A stretch of DNA of 64,000 nucleotides from Flavobacterium arcticum (GTDB taxonomy: Bacteria; Bacteroidota; Bacteroidia; Flavobacteriales; Flavobacteriaceae), in NCBI RefSeq assembly GCF_003344925.1, contig NZ_CP031188.1:1238501-1302500 (forward strand), in the 5' to 3' direction. Under the pieces are notes generated by a model. It was not told where the DNA came from. It worked only from the letters and a program-made list of their open reading frames with translations, and made no database searches. The translations under genes and the position numbers were made by a program. This document shows positions 26,183 through 34,592 of the stretch, in pieces. Numbering within the stretch: position 1 is the first letter of the stretch; the number at the start of each line of letters is the position of its first letter.

Positions 26183-26836
26183 TTACTTTTCACCTTCCCA
26201 TTCAGCATAAAACTGCGCAAGGAAGTTAACCATATAGTTGTGTCTGCCTTGTGCTAAGGTTTTACCTGTTTCGGTATTCATACGGTCTTTTAGTAATAGT
26301 AGCTTTTCGTAAAAATGGTTTATAGTAGGGCTATCGCCTTTTTTGTATTCCTCCTTTGTCATATTCATTTCAGGTGCAATATCAGGATTGTACAAAGCTC
26401 TGTTTTTAAACCCACCATAGTTAAAAGTACGCGCTATACCTATTGCACCTATTGCATCTAGTCTGTCAGCATCCTGTACTACTTCCAATTCTATTGAGTT
26501 GAATTTCTGTTCGAAATTACCTCCTTTAAAAGATATGTTCTCGATAATGTTTACTACGTGTAGTATCGTGGCTTCCTCAACATTTTCTTGCTCTAAAAAA
26601 GCTCGTGCTACCTTTGGACCTACGGTTTCATCGCCGTTATGAAACTTACTGTCGGCAATATCGTGCAGTAACGCCCCAAGTTGAACAACCAACAAATCAC
26701 ACTGTTCTGTTTCGGCTATTTTTAAGGCGTTGTTATATACACGTTGTATATGAAACCAGTCATGACCGCCTTCGGCATTTTCCAGTTGTTCTTTTACGAA
26801 ATTAATGGTTTTGTGTATAAGAGCGGGGTTAGTCAT
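26183..26836 (-). CDS. HD-domain phosphohydrolase (YedJ/YpgQ-like)
   Basis: Metal-dependent phosphohydrolase of the HD superfamily. The ligands are visible: His in GGHDWFHIQRVYNNAL, the HD pair in GALLHDIADSKF, and the Asp in VVQDADRLDAIGAIGIAR. Length 217 and the FKNRALYN segment match the YedJ/YpgQ group, some members of which hydrolyse nucleotides. A -7 box (26856-26863) lies upstream. It converges with the preceding plus-strand gene, with 1 base between their stops. Confidence 0.87.
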   Translation of the reverse strand: MTNPALIHKTINFVKEQLENAEGGHDWFHIQRVYNNALKIAETEQCDLLVVQLGALLHDIADSKFHNGDETVGPKVARAFLEQENVEEATILHVVNIIENISFKGGNFEQKFNSIELEVVQDADRLDAIGAIGIARTFNYGGFKNRALYNPDIAPEMNMTKEEYKKGDSPTINHFYEKLLLLKDRMNTETGKTLAQGRHNYMVNFLAQFYAEWEGEK

Positions 26837-26855
26837 GATATAATGTTGAGTAATG

Positions 26856-26863
26856 CAAAAATA
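26856..26863 (-). promoter_or_regulatory. Possible -7 box TATTTTTG for the HD gene
   Basis: Minus-strand TATTTTTG matches TAnnTTTG 19 bases before the ATG. No clear -33 element is visible. Confidence 0.35.
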
Positions 26864-26880
26864 GTTAATACAAAAATAAA

Positions 26881-26902
26881 AAAGCTACCATTAGGTAGCT
26901 TT
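26881..26902 (-). terminator. Terminator of the desaturase gene
   Basis: AAAGCTACC (26881-26889) and GGTAGCTTT (26894-26902) enclose a four-base loop. On the minus strand a TTTATTTTTG run follows. It ends the plsC-desaturase operon. Confidence 0.9.
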
Positions 26903-26907
26903 TAGTA

Positions 26908-27903
26908 TTATTTTATCAGGGCAGGTTGCACCCACTTAAAAATGTGCGATTCTTCTGGTATTACTATCCTTTCGGATATTCTTGCCATTCTATCGGGCAA
27001 TTTCATGAGGTAATCTCTAGCTTTTTCAGCTTCGGCAGTAAGCCCAGTAATTTTATCTATTTGCCACTTATCATTAAGTTTACGCAATATATCTACATAA
27101 TCCATAGCGGTATAAACGCCTATACGCTGTGCCGAATCTGAAAACTGATCGAAAGCACTACCTATACTACCGCCCGATTCTCTAAGGAAGTGCGCAGGCA
27201 TAGTTATTTTTTGCTTCATCATGTATTGGAACGCCAGCATCATTTCGCTTGGGTCTACTTTAAAAATACGATCTACAAACTCGCTATATGCCATGTGATG
27301 ACGCATTTCGTCGCCAGCAATTAGTTTACACATTTTAGATAGTTTGTTATCGCCAAATTTCTTTGCCATTTGCGATACTCTGTTGTGCGATACATAAGTA
27401 GCTAGTTCTTGAAAACTTGTGTACACAAAGTTTTTATACGGGTCACGGTCTGTACCAATATCAAAACCATCGTTAATAAGGTGATGTGCAGTTATTTCTA
27501 CTTCACGCATATTTACACGACCTGATAGGTATAGGTATTTGTTAAGCACATCGCCATGGCGGTTTTCTTCTCCCGTCCAGTTGCGCACCCATTTGCTCCA
27601 GCCGTTCCCACCGTTATCTACTTGGTTTACACCTTCTACATCCATTAACCAAGATTCGTAAGTAGGTAACGCTTCTTCTGTAATGGTATCGCCCACAAGC
27701 ACTACCCAAAAATCATAAGGTAGGTCTTTGGCTATTTCTCTTAGCTCTTTGACATCTTCATAGAAAGATTCGCTCTGAGAGTCTGGCAGTAAGTCTGTTG
27801 GCTGCCATATTTTTTCTACAGGTACGAGGTAACTATCAACAAAAGCGTCGATGTTTTTTTCTAAAAACTGCATTACCTCTAACCGGATGTTTTTTATAGA
27901 CAT
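26908..27903 (-). CDS. Acyl-ACP desaturase (soluble di-iron type)
   Basis: Soluble di-iron fatty-acid desaturase of the plant stearoyl-ACP type, which puts a double bond into an acyl-ACP using O2 and reduced ferredoxin. The two ExxH ligand motifs are EENRHG (in WTGEENRHGDVLNKYL) and DEMRHH (in AGDEMRHHMAYSEF). Further glutamates for the diiron site lie in the helices near residues 75-85 and 170-180. Length 331 is normal. It is co-transcribed with the acyltransferase gene (four-base gap), which fits membrane lipid synthesis. Confidence 0.9.
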   Translation of the reverse strand: MSIKNIRLEVMQFLEKNIDAFVDSYLVPVEKIWQPTDLLPDSQSESFYEDVKELREIAKDLPYDFWVVLVGDTITEEALPTYESWLMDVEGVNQVDNGGNGWSKWVRNWTGEENRHGDVLNKYLYLSGRVNMREVEITAHHLINDGFDIGTDRDPYKNFVYTSFQELATYVSHNRVSQMAKKFGDNKLSKMCKLIAGDEMRHHMAYSEFVDRIFKVDPSEMMLAFQYMMKQKITMPAHFLRESGGSIGSAFDQFSDSAQRIGVYTAMDYVDILRKLNDKWQIDKITGLTAEAEKARDYLMKLPDRMARISERIVIPEESHIFKWVQPALIK

Positions 27904-27907
27904 ATAT

Positions 27908-28642
27908 TTAATTTTTTATTCCTTGTTTTACTTCTCTTTCTGTTCGTTCCATTACCTCTGCAAAAGAAATATTTTTTATAGCAAATGGCTCTTGTACTGT
28001 AAAAGTCAAATGATTACCCAATCCTAATGGATATTTTCCGAATTTAAATATTTTCCACGAATTATTAATGCTTAAAGGTACAATGTACGCAGATGGGGCA
28101 TATTTACAAAGTATTTTTATTCCGTTTTCAGAGAATCGTTTTGGTTCTCCTGTCTTACTTCGTGTTCCTTCGGGAAATATTACTGCTGAGCGATTATTTT
28201 TCTCTATATATTCTGCCAGCTGTTTTATTGCTGGTAGTGCCTGCTTAGGGTCTTTGCGATCTATAAGTGCTGAGCCACCATGTTTTAAATTGAAAGACAC
28301 ACTTGGTATACCTTTTCCTAATTCTTTTTTGCTAATGAACTTAGGATGAAATTTTCGCATAAACCAAATAATTGGCGGTATGTCGCTCATACTTTGGTGA
28401 TTAGCTACTATAATTAGTGGGACTCCTTTTGGTACACGTTCTAAATTGTAAAATGTATGATGAGTACCAATAATGTAAGCACAACTTAAAAGACTTCCGT
28501 TTAAATAATCGACACTTTTTTTATGTGCTTGGTAACCAAAAACAGTAAAGCACAGCCACTGTATCGGATGAAAAATAAGTAACACCAGCAAGTAGGCAAT
28601 ACAATATATTGCAGATATAGGATATGATAGTATCTTTTCCAT
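27908..28642 (-). CDS. plsC: 1-acyl-sn-glycerol-3-phosphate acyltransferase (PlsC family)
   Basis: Transfers an acyl chain to lysophosphatidate at the inner membrane. The catalytic HxxxxD motif is NHQSMSD, and the acceptor-binding motif is FPEGTRSKTGEPKRF. An N-terminal membrane helix (AIYCIAYLLVLLIFHPIQWL) anchors it. Length 244 is typical. It is the first gene of a two-gene operon with the desaturase. Its products would be phospholipids with unsaturated acyl chains. Confidence 0.9.
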   Translation of the reverse strand: MEKILSYPISAIYCIAYLLVLLIFHPIQWLCFTVFGYQAHKKSVDYLNGSLLSCAYIIGTHHTFYNLERVPKGVPLIIVANHQSMSDIPPIIWFMRKFHPKFISKKELGKGIPSVSFNLKHGGSALIDRKDPKQALPAIKQLAEYIEKNNRSAVIFPEGTRSKTGEPKRFSENGIKILCKYAPSAYIVPLSINNSWKIFKFGKYPLGLGNHLTFTVQEPFAIKNISFAEVMERTEREVKQGIKN

Positions 28643-28742
28643 GTAGGGGTTAAAAATTCGCGTAAAAGTACTACCTTTTTATAACATACTGAAAATTTTT
28701 ACTATGCAAGCATATTATGTGGTGTGTATAGTATAATTATGC

Positions 28743-28769
28743 AAAAACCACGCCATAAGCGTGGTTTTT
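28743..28769 (-). terminator. Terminator of the bacilliredoxin gene
   Basis: A perfect 11-base stem (28743-28753 with 28759-28769) with loop CATAA, carrying A and T runs on both sides, 24 bases after the stop. It can work in both directions but serves the minus strand here. Confidence 0.93.
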
Positions 28770-28792
28770 ATAATAGATGTAGTTAGTATTGC

Positions 28793-29203
28793 TTAGCAAT
28801 GCTCACTATAGGCATCTTTTAAGTTTTCTGCGATCATCTCGGCAGGGCGACCTTCTATATGGTGACGCTCTAGCATGTGTACTAATTCTCCGTTTTTAAA
28901 CAAAGCCATACATGGTGATGATGGAGGGAAAGGGAACATAGACTCTCTTGCTGCATCTACAGCCTCTTTATCTACACCAGCAAATACAGTAACCGTTTTA
29001 GATGGTTTCTTGTCGTTGTCAAGGCTCATTTTTGCGCCTGGTCTTGCATTTCTTGCAGCACATCCACATACCGAGTTTACTACTACTAGTGTAGTACCAT
29101 CAATATTAATAGCATTTTTTACCGCATCGGCTGTATATAATTCTTCAAAACCTGCTTCTGATAATTCAGCACGCATTGGTTTTACTAGTTCTTCAGGATA
29201 CAT
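28793..29203 (-). CDS. BrxA/BrxB-family bacilliredoxin
   Basis: Small thioredoxin-like protein that removes bacillithiol or similar thiols from oxidised protein cysteines. The unusual active site is CGC in [16 protein letters not shown]. The [20 protein letters not shown]-terminus is typical. I start at the ATG at 29201-29203; a TTG ten codons upstream lies inside the -7 box (29231-29238). Length is 136 from this start. It has a strong terminator and looks monocistronic. Whether this organism makes bacillithiol is not shown in the window. Confidence 0.87.
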   Translation of the reverse strand: MYPEELVKPMRAELSEAGFEELYTADAVKNAINIDGTTLVVVNSVCGCAARNARPGAKMSLDNDKKPSKTVTVFAGVDKEAVDAARESMFPFPPSSPCMALFKNGELVHMLERHHIEGRPAEMIAENLKDAYSEHC

Positions 29204-29230
29204 ATCTTTATATATTAAAGTTTGATGTAG

Positions 29231-29238
29231 CAAAGTTA
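29231..29238 (-). promoter_or_regulatory. Possible -7 box TAACTTTG for the bacilliredoxin gene
   Basis: Minus-strand TAACTTTG matches TAnnTTTG. Transcription would begin near 29224, giving a 21-base leader to the ATG at 29203 and ruling out the upstream TTG start. Confidence 0.4.
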
Positions 29239-29270
29239 CGAAGAAATACTGTTCTAAAAAATATTACGGT

Positions 29271-30407
29271 TTAAAACAATCTTTTGCCTAATGCTTTTAT
29301 AAAAAGGCTTTTGGGGCATGCCCATATTACCTTTAAATCTTCTGATATTGTGGTTTCTTCATCTAAGAATTTAAAGATGAGTTGTGGCATGGCATTACGA
29401 AACATAGCCGAGAAGATAGTGCTGCCTTTTTCGTTTTTTTTATACAGAATATCTAGCAATAATAGGTCGTACAGCCAAAAACGATTTTTCTTATGAAATT
29501 TGGTAAAGTCAGTTTCATTTTCAAGAAAAGCAATAAGCTTCTGCGATTTTTTACTTGTATTTTTAAAGGTATAACCCGTACTGGCTTTTGTCCATCCGCC
29601 TGCTGAGCCAATATTAATAATGTTCTTAGTATTATTTTCCCAAAAGGGGTAACACGTCATAGGTATGCTGCCTCTTTCTTTTTCAATAACTTCATAATCG
29701 TTACTATCGAGGTTTTCAAGATATTGATGTATCGCACTTTCATATTCTTGTGTTTGTAGCAAGTCATGAGAGAAGAGCGTATATTCTACCAATGCCTCTG
29801 TCTCAGAAACGGGCATTACATACATAAACCGAGTATTGCCTTTTTGTGGAACGCTAAAGTCCATAAATGTAGCCGTATCAGCATTAAAAACAGGTTTCTT
29901 GGTTTTTACAAACCATCCTATAAAATGTTGTTGCAGTAAAGGATACCTGCTTTCTGCTGGCAATGTAGGGTTATATATACTATTAAACAGTTTGTTACAA
30001 GTATAACTTTCCGTTTCTGTTTTTACTAAAACGTGTTGCGGAGTATCGGTAAAATCAGTTACTCTTTGTTGTATAAAAGTAATGTTAGCTTGTTTACTGA
30101 TTACACTTTTTATATGACTATAAAAATCTGCTCCCTTAATCATTTTATAATGGTAAGGGGCAAGTATCATTTTTTTAGTAAAGGCAGTGTTAATAAAAAA
30201 GGCACTATCCCAATGCTTACTTACTATATTATCCCATTCGCCTGATTCAGTTTCCCAAAAACACCAGGTACGGTCATTACTTTCTTTGGTATCAGGGTCT
30301 ATGAGTAATATGCTTTTATCGGTAAACTTTCCTGAAACGACCATTCTGTAAACCGTCATTAAAGCGGAAAGCCCCGAACCTGCAAAAATATAGTGAAAGT
30401 GTTTCAT
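29271..30407 (-). CDS. crtY: Lycopene cyclase (CrtY family)
   Basis: Closes the ends of lycopene to beta-carotene, the precursor of zeaxanthin-type yellow pigments. An N-terminal FAD-binding motif reads HYIFAGSGLSALMTVYRM, followed by LLIDPDTKESNDRTWCFWE, the classic CrtY block. A further block is IPMTCYPFWENNTKNIINIGSAGG in pieces. I choose the ATG at 30405-30407. No other carotenoid gene is adjacent, so the pathway is split. It lies back to back with the DtxR-family regulator gene. Confidence 0.9.
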   Translation of the reverse strand: MKHFHYIFAGSGLSALMTVYRMVVSGKFTDKSILLIDPDTKESNDRTWCFWETESGEWDNIVSKHWDSAFFINTAFTKKMILAPYHYKMIKGADFYSHIKSVISKQANITFIQQRVTDFTDTPQHVLVKTETESYTCNKLFNSIYNPTLPAESRYPLLQQHFIGWFVKTKKPVFNADTATFMDFSVPQKGNTRFMYVMPVSETEALVEYTLFSHDLLQTQEYESAIHQYLENLDSNDYEVIEKERGSIPMTCYPFWENNTKNIINIGSAGGWTKASTGYTFKNTSKKSQKLIAFLENETDFTKFHKKNRFWLYDLLLLDILYKKNEKGSTIFSAMFRNAMPQLIFKFLDEETTISEDLKVIWACPKSLFIKALGKRLF

Positions 30408-30465
30408 ATCGTTACTCCTGAAAATCAAAAATAAGCAAATAGCATATAGTATTAAAAGGATAATA

Positions 30466-30481
30466 TTTAGGCTGTCCTAAA
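30466..30481. promoter_or_regulatory. DtxR/MntR-type operator
   Basis: TTTAGG-CTGT-CCTAAA is a perfect six-base inverted repeat with a four-base spacer. It matches the TTTAGG-N4-CCTAAA form of the SirR/MntR and DtxR-class sites. It lies 28 bases before the -7 box of the DtxR-family gene, in the divergent region with crtY, so autoregulation is likely. Confidence 0.6.
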
Positions 30482-30509
30482 AAATATTTTAACCATATCA
30501 AATAATCAC

Positions 30510-30517
30510 TATATTTG
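30510..30517 (+). promoter_or_regulatory. Possible -7 box TATATTTG of the dtxR-ZIP operon
   Basis: TATATTTG matches TAnnTTTG, 20 bases before the ATG at 30537. The operator palindrome sits just upstream of where the -33 element would be. Confidence 0.45.
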
Positions 30518-30536
30518 TATATCAATTTAATGATTA

Positions 30537-31190
30537 ATGACCTATTCTGAAGAAAATTACCTTAAAGTAATTTACCATCTTTCTACCGCCACAAGCAAGG
30601 GTATAGCTACTAACGCTATTGCTAATGAAATGGAGAGTAAACCTTCATCGGTTACTGATATGCTGCAAAAGCTTGCCGAGAAAGATTTAGTTATCTATAA
30701 AAAGTATCAAGGTGTATCGCTTACAGATAAAGGGAGGTTTACGGCTCTAATGATTGTGCGTAAACACCGTTTATGGGAAGTGTTTTTATTAGAAAAACTC
30801 GACTTTTCTTGGGATGAAGTGCATGATGTTGCCGAACAATTAGAACATATAAAATCGGATAAATTAACAGACAAGCTCGACGAGTTTCTCGATTTTCCTA
30901 CCGAAGATCCGCATGGCGACCCTATACCTGATAAAGAAGGAAATATAAAGAAAGTAGATAAAAAACTACTATCAGAAGTTGAAGCGGGTAAAAAAGTGAT
31001 ATGTGTAGGTGTAAAAGATAGTTCGCCTGCCTTTTTACAATACCTCGATAAGCAACAAATAGCCCTCGGCTCGGCTATTGATATAGTTTCTAAAGAAGAT
31101 TTTGATATGTCGCTTACTTTGCGTGTACACGATAAGCAACTAACAGTATCAAACAAAATAGCCGCTAACCTTTTTGTAAAAACTTTGTAA
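30537..31190 (+). CDS. Metal-dependent DtxR/MntR-family regulator
   Basis: Fe2+- or Mn2+-responsive repressor. The N-terminal winged helix (residues 1-65) has NAIANEMESKPSSVTDMLQKLAEKDLV. The metal-binding dimerisation domain (about 66-140) includes HRLWEVFLLEKLDFSWDEVHDVAEQLEHI in pieces, with the His and Glu ligands. The C-terminal 70 residues form a FeoA/SH3-like domain. Length 217 fits the three-domain form. It is co-transcribed with a ZIP metal transporter (8-base gap) and has a DtxR-type site in front. Iron versus manganese is not decided by the sequence. Confidence 0.9.
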   Translation: MTYSEENYLKVIYHLSTATSKGIATNAIANEMESKPSSVTDMLQKLAEKDLVIYKKYQGVSLTDKGRFTALMIVRKHRLWEVFLLEKLDFSWDEVHDVAEQLEHIKSDKLTDKLDEFLDFPTEDPHGDPIPDKEGNIKKVDKKLLSEVEAGKKVICVGVKDSSPAFLQYLDKQQIALGSAIDIVSKEDFDMSLTLRVHDKQLTVSNKIAANLFVKTL

Positions 31191-31197
31191 ATAAATT

Positions 31198-32022
31198 ATG
31201 TTTGAAACTATAGTTACTTACTTTGAGTCGATAGACCCCGTTTTGGCAGCGCTTTATGCTACATTATTTACATGGGGTGTTACTGCACTTGGCGCATCGG
31301 CAGTATTCTTTTTTAAAACAATGCACAGGGCATTACTAGATGGTATGCTTGGTTTTACAGGAGGGGTAATGGTGGCAGCAAGTTACTGGAGCTTACTTTC
31401 TCCTGCTATAGAAATGAGCTCGGGTGAAGGTTTTACTAAAGTAATGCCCGCTGCTATAGGCTTTATACTTGGCGCCTTATTTTTGTTTGGGCTTGATAAA
31501 GCATTACCACACCTTCATATAAACTTTAAAGAAACAGAAAAAGAGGGTATAAAAACCCCTTGGCAACGTACTACACTATTGGTGCTTGCTATAACATTAC
31601 ATAATATACCCGAAGGTCTTGCTGTAGGTGTACTTTTTGGTGGTGTTGCAGCAGGTATACCAGAGGCTTCTATAGCTGGGGCTTTAACACTTGCTATAGG
31701 TATAGGTATTCAAAATTTCCCCGAAGGTATTGCAGTGTCTATGCCATTGCGCCGTATGGGCATGAAGCGTAGTAAAAGTTTTATGTATGGGCAGGCATCG
31801 GCACTTGTAGAGCCTATTGCGGGTGTGCTAGGCGCGGTAGCGGTTACTTTTTTTACCCCTATACTACCTTATGCCTTAGCCTTTGCGGCGGGTGCTATGA
31901 TTTTTGTGGTAGTAGAAGAGGTAATACCCGAAACGCAGCGCGATAAGAATACTGATATTGCTACCTTAGGCTTTATAGGAGGGTTTGTAGTAATGATGTC
32001 GTTAGATGTTGCATTGGGTTAA
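31198..32022 (+). CDS. ZIP-family metal transporter
   Basis: Divalent-metal (Zn, Fe or Mn) uptake or release protein of the inner membrane. Eight helices are expected; the central pair carries the metal-binding motifs HNIPEGLAVGVLFGG and NFPEGIAVSMPLRRMG. The C-terminal EEVIPE motif fits the ZupT/GufA group. Length 274 is usual. The DtxR-family gene just upstream probably controls it. The real metal is unknown; in gut and soil Bacteroidota these have been linked to several metals. Confidence 0.88.
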   Translation: MFETIVTYFESIDPVLAALYATLFTWGVTALGASAVFFFKTMHRALLDGMLGFTGGVMVAASYWSLLSPAIEMSSGEGFTKVMPAAIGFILGALFLFGLDKALPHLHINFKETEKEGIKTPWQRTTLLVLAITLHNIPEGLAVGVLFGGVAAGIPEASIAGALTLAIGIGIQNFPEGIAVSMPLRRMGMKRSKSFMYGQASALVEPIAGVLGAVAVTFFTPILPYALAFAAGAMIFVVVEEVIPETQRDKNTDIATLGFIGGFVVMMSLDVALG

Positions 32023-32053
32023 GCAAGTTCCCTTTTATGATTTACATTATATA

Positions 32054-32185
32054 TTAATGACAACCACAATCGTCACTGCCACAGTTTGCTGCTGCTTTCT
32101 TCTTTTTCTTAAAAAAGAATTTCTTTACAAGGTAAGCTGCTGCTCCTACTACTAATAAATAAGCTATTATTGATTGTATATACAT
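32054..32185 (-). CDS. FeoB-associated Cys-rich membrane protein
   Basis: A 43-residue protein: one membrane helix (SIIAYLLVVGAAAYLVKKFF), a run of lysines, and a Cys tail (NCGSDDCGCH). Proteins of this form are found downstream of feoB, which fits: it starts 5 bases after the feoB stop. They are proposed to help with ferrous iron handling at the membrane; the evidence is mainly genomic. I start at the ATG at 32183-32185. The longer frame would overlap feoB and lacks sense. Confidence 0.8.
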   Translation of the reverse strand: MYIQSIIAYLLVVGAAAYLVKKFFFKKKKKAAANCGSDDCGCH

Positions 32186-32190
32186 AGTTT

Positions 32191-34296
32191 TTATTTTAAT
32201 AGCTGGTAGGCTATCAATGATACAATATAAGCAAAAGTACTCATGCCAAATAGTTGTATCATAGGCCATTTCCAAGAATTAGTCTCTTTTTTAGTAACAG
32301 CAAGTGTACTCATACATTGCATAGCAAAGGCATAAAATAATAATAATGATAACCCTGAAGCGAAGTTGAATACTTTCTTGCCCGTTTCGGGGTCAGTTTC
32401 AGCCTTCATACGTTCTTTAATGGTGGCTTCGTCATCGCTGCCACTACCTATGTTGTATATGGTGGCAAGAGTACCTACAAATACCTCACGTGCCGCAAAA
32501 GAAGAAACTATAGCAATACCAATTTTCCAATCGTAACCTAATGGTTTTATAGCAGGCTCTATGCTTTTTCCCATAATACCGATGTAAGAGTGCTCTAGCT
32601 GGTAAGCAGCTATTTTATCATCAAGTTTATCGGGGTCTATTTTAGTTGTACCAATTTGGGTAGTTATAATTTGTTCTGCATTTTCAAACTCATCACCCGG
32701 TCCATGTGAGCCTAAAAACCATATAATAATAGATAGTGCCAGTATTATTTTACCTGCACCATATACAAATGCTTTTGTTTTTTCTATTACAGTAAGCGCT
32801 ACGTTTTTAGCAAGAGGCAATTTGTAGTTAGGCATTTCGGCTACAAAAAAGCTTTTATAGCGAGTTTTAAGTACTTTGTTAAGTATAATTGCTGATACAA
32901 TTGCACTTGCAAAGCCAAGCATATACAATAACATTAACGTAAGTCCTTGCAGGTTAAAGAAACCAAAAACCATACGGTTAGGTATTACCAGTGCAATAAG
33001 GATAGCATATACAGGCAGCCTTGCAGAGCAGGTGGTAAAAGGTGTTACTAGTATAGTAATAAGTCTTTCGCGCCAGTTCTCTATATTACGAGCGGCCATA
33101 ATAGCAGGTATAGCACACGCAGTACCCGATATAAGGGGTACAACGCTTTTACCGCTTAGCCCAAAACGTTTCATAATCCTATCCATAAGGAATACTACAC
33201 GGCTCATATAGCCACTCTCTTCTAATATTGATATAAATAGAAACAGGAAGGCTATTTGTGGTATAAAGATAACTACACCACCTATACCGGGAATAATACC
33301 TTCGGCTATTAGCTCTGTAAGTTTGCCAGCAGGTAAATTTTTAGATGCATAGGAGCTTAACCATGTAAAACCTTCATCTATTAAATCCATTGGTACGCTC
33401 GACCATGCAAATATCGATTGGAAGATGAGCATTAATATCGAAAAGAAAATAACGTAACCAAATACTTTATGGGTTAATACCCTGTCTAGTCTTGCTCTTA
33501 GGTCTTTTGCTATCGTAGCATCTACAACAAGCCCAAATTTTAGCACATCATTTATAAACTGATAGCGTTTTATGGTTTCTTTTTGTTGTAGTCTTTTCAG
33601 TTCTGTTTTAGATTTGGTAAACGAACTTTTTTCTATTTCGTTTCGCTCTAGTTGCCCAAAGTTTACATCTTGAGTAATAACCAACCAAAGTTTGTATAAT
33701 AATTGGTTAGGAAATGCTTTTCTTAGTTTACCAAAATAATCAGGATCTATAGACGATGCATTAAGGCATGGCTCTGTAGTAAGATCTTTATAATTAACAA
33801 TAAGTTCTTTAAGATCGTCAATTCCCGTTCCTTTACGAGAGCTTACTAAGGCAATTTTTGTTTTAAGTTGTTCTTCTAAGTACGGAATGTCTAGCGATAT
33901 ACCTTTGCGCTCCATTCTGTCTGCCATATTTATGACGAGTATGGCGGGTATTTCTAAATCTTTAATTTGAGTAAAAAGTAGTAGATTACGTTTTAGGTTC
34001 TCCACATCAGTTACTACTACTGCTACATCAGGAAAATCTTTATCATTACGGTTTAACAGCAGTTCTATAACCACATTCTCGTCCATAGAGCTGGCATTCA
34101 GGCTATAGGTGCCTGGTAGGTCTATAATTGTTCCTTTAATACCAGTACCTAGTTTTGCAGAGCCTTGCTTGCGCTCTACCGTTATACCAGGGTAATTACC
34201 AACTTGTTGGTTAAGCCCTGTAAGCTGGTTAAATACTGAGGTTTTACCTGTGTTAGGGTTACCTATTAAAGAAATTTTTATAGTTTGGGTTGCCAT
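32191..34296 (-). CDS. feoB: Ferrous iron transporter FeoB
   Basis: Main permease for Fe2+ uptake. The N-terminal G domain has G1 GNPNTGKTS, G2/G3 DLPGTYSL, and G4-like VINMADRMERKG. It is followed by helical linkers and two Gate segments with the conserved cysteines (for example GTACAIPAIMAARNI). Length 701 matches. It overlaps no gene, lies 5 bases after feoA, and ends 5 bases before the Cys-rich protein. The order feoA-feoB-Cys protein is typical of Bacteroidota. Confidence 0.97.
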   Translation of the reverse strand: MATQTIKISLIGNPNTGKTSVFNQLTGLNQQVGNYPGITVERKQGSAKLGTGIKGTIIDLPGTYSLNASSMDENVVIELLLNRNDKDFPDVAVVVTDVENLKRNLLLFTQIKDLEIPAILVINMADRMERKGISLDIPYLEEQLKTKIALVSSRKGTGIDDLKELIVNYKDLTTEPCLNASSIDPDYFGKLRKAFPNQLLYKLWLVITQDVNFGQLERNEIEKSSFTKSKTELKRLQQKETIKRYQFINDVLKFGLVVDATIAKDLRARLDRVLTHKVFGYVIFFSILMLIFQSIFAWSSVPMDLIDEGFTWLSSYASKNLPAGKLTELIAEGIIPGIGGVVIFIPQIAFLFLFISILEESGYMSRVVFLMDRIMKRFGLSGKSVVPLISGTACAIPAIMAARNIENWRERLITILVTPFTTCSARLPVYAILIALVIPNRMVFGFFNLQGLTLMLLYMLGFASAIVSAIILNKVLKTRYKSFFVAEMPNYKLPLAKNVALTVIEKTKAFVYGAGKIILALSIIIWFLGSHGPGDEFENAEQIITTQIGTTKIDPDKLDDKIAAYQLEHSYIGIMGKSIEPAIKPLGYDWKIGIAIVSSFAAREVFVGTLATIYNIGSGSDDEATIKERMKAETDPETGKKVFNFASGLSLLLFYAFAMQCMSTLAVTKKETNSWKWPMIQLFGMSTFAYIVSLIAYQLLK

Positions 34297-34301
34297 TAAA
34301 A

Positions 34302-34535
34302 TTAGTCGATTAAAATTTCTACATCAATTTCAGCAGCAGTTTCTAAACGAATTGCTACATGACTATCATTTACATTGATGTAGATGGGGTCGCCAAATGG
34401 TGCGACCTGCAATAACTCTACAAGATTGCCTGGCAGGCACCCCATTTCAAGTAGCTTGAGCGGGATGAGGTCGATATTAAAATCGACTATAATGGCTTTT
34501 TGCCCTTTTTTGAGCCCTGCAAGAGTGTTTTTCAA
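34302..34535 (-). CDS. feoA: Ferrous iron transport protein FeoA
   Basis: Small cytosolic SH3-like protein of the Feo system, needed for FeoB activity. Its 77 residues have the usual start (KNTLAGLKKGQKAIIVDF) and the LLEMGCLPGNLVELL motif. The start codon is a TTG; no in-frame ATG gives the right N-terminus, and a promoter box (34561-34568) lies just upstream. It leads the feo operon. Confidence 0.92.
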   Translation of the reverse strand: MKNTLAGLKKGQKAIIVDFNIDLIPLKLLEMGCLPGNLVELLQVAPFGDPIYINVNDSHVAIRLETAAEIDVEILID

Positions 34536-34560
34536 AGTTTATTAAGAATAATTAAAGATA

Positions 34561-34568
34561 CAAATTTA
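34561..34568 (-). promoter_or_regulatory. Possible feoA promoter (-7 box TAAATTTG)
   Basis: Minus-strand TAAATTTG matches TAnnTTTG, 25 bases before the feoA TTG. A minus-strand TTG (34584-34586) lies 15 bases further upstream as a possible -33. The small palindrome at 34577-34592 overlaps it. Confidence 0.4.
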
Positions 34569-34576
34569 CAAAAAAT

Positions 34577-34592
34577 TAACACACAAGTGTTA
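34577..34592 (-). terminator. Weak terminator of the SCO gene
   Basis: TAACAC (34577-34582) and GTGTTA (34587-34592) form a short stem overlapping the SCO stop, followed by ATTTTTTG on the minus strand. It could instead be an operator for feoA. Confidence 0.45.
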
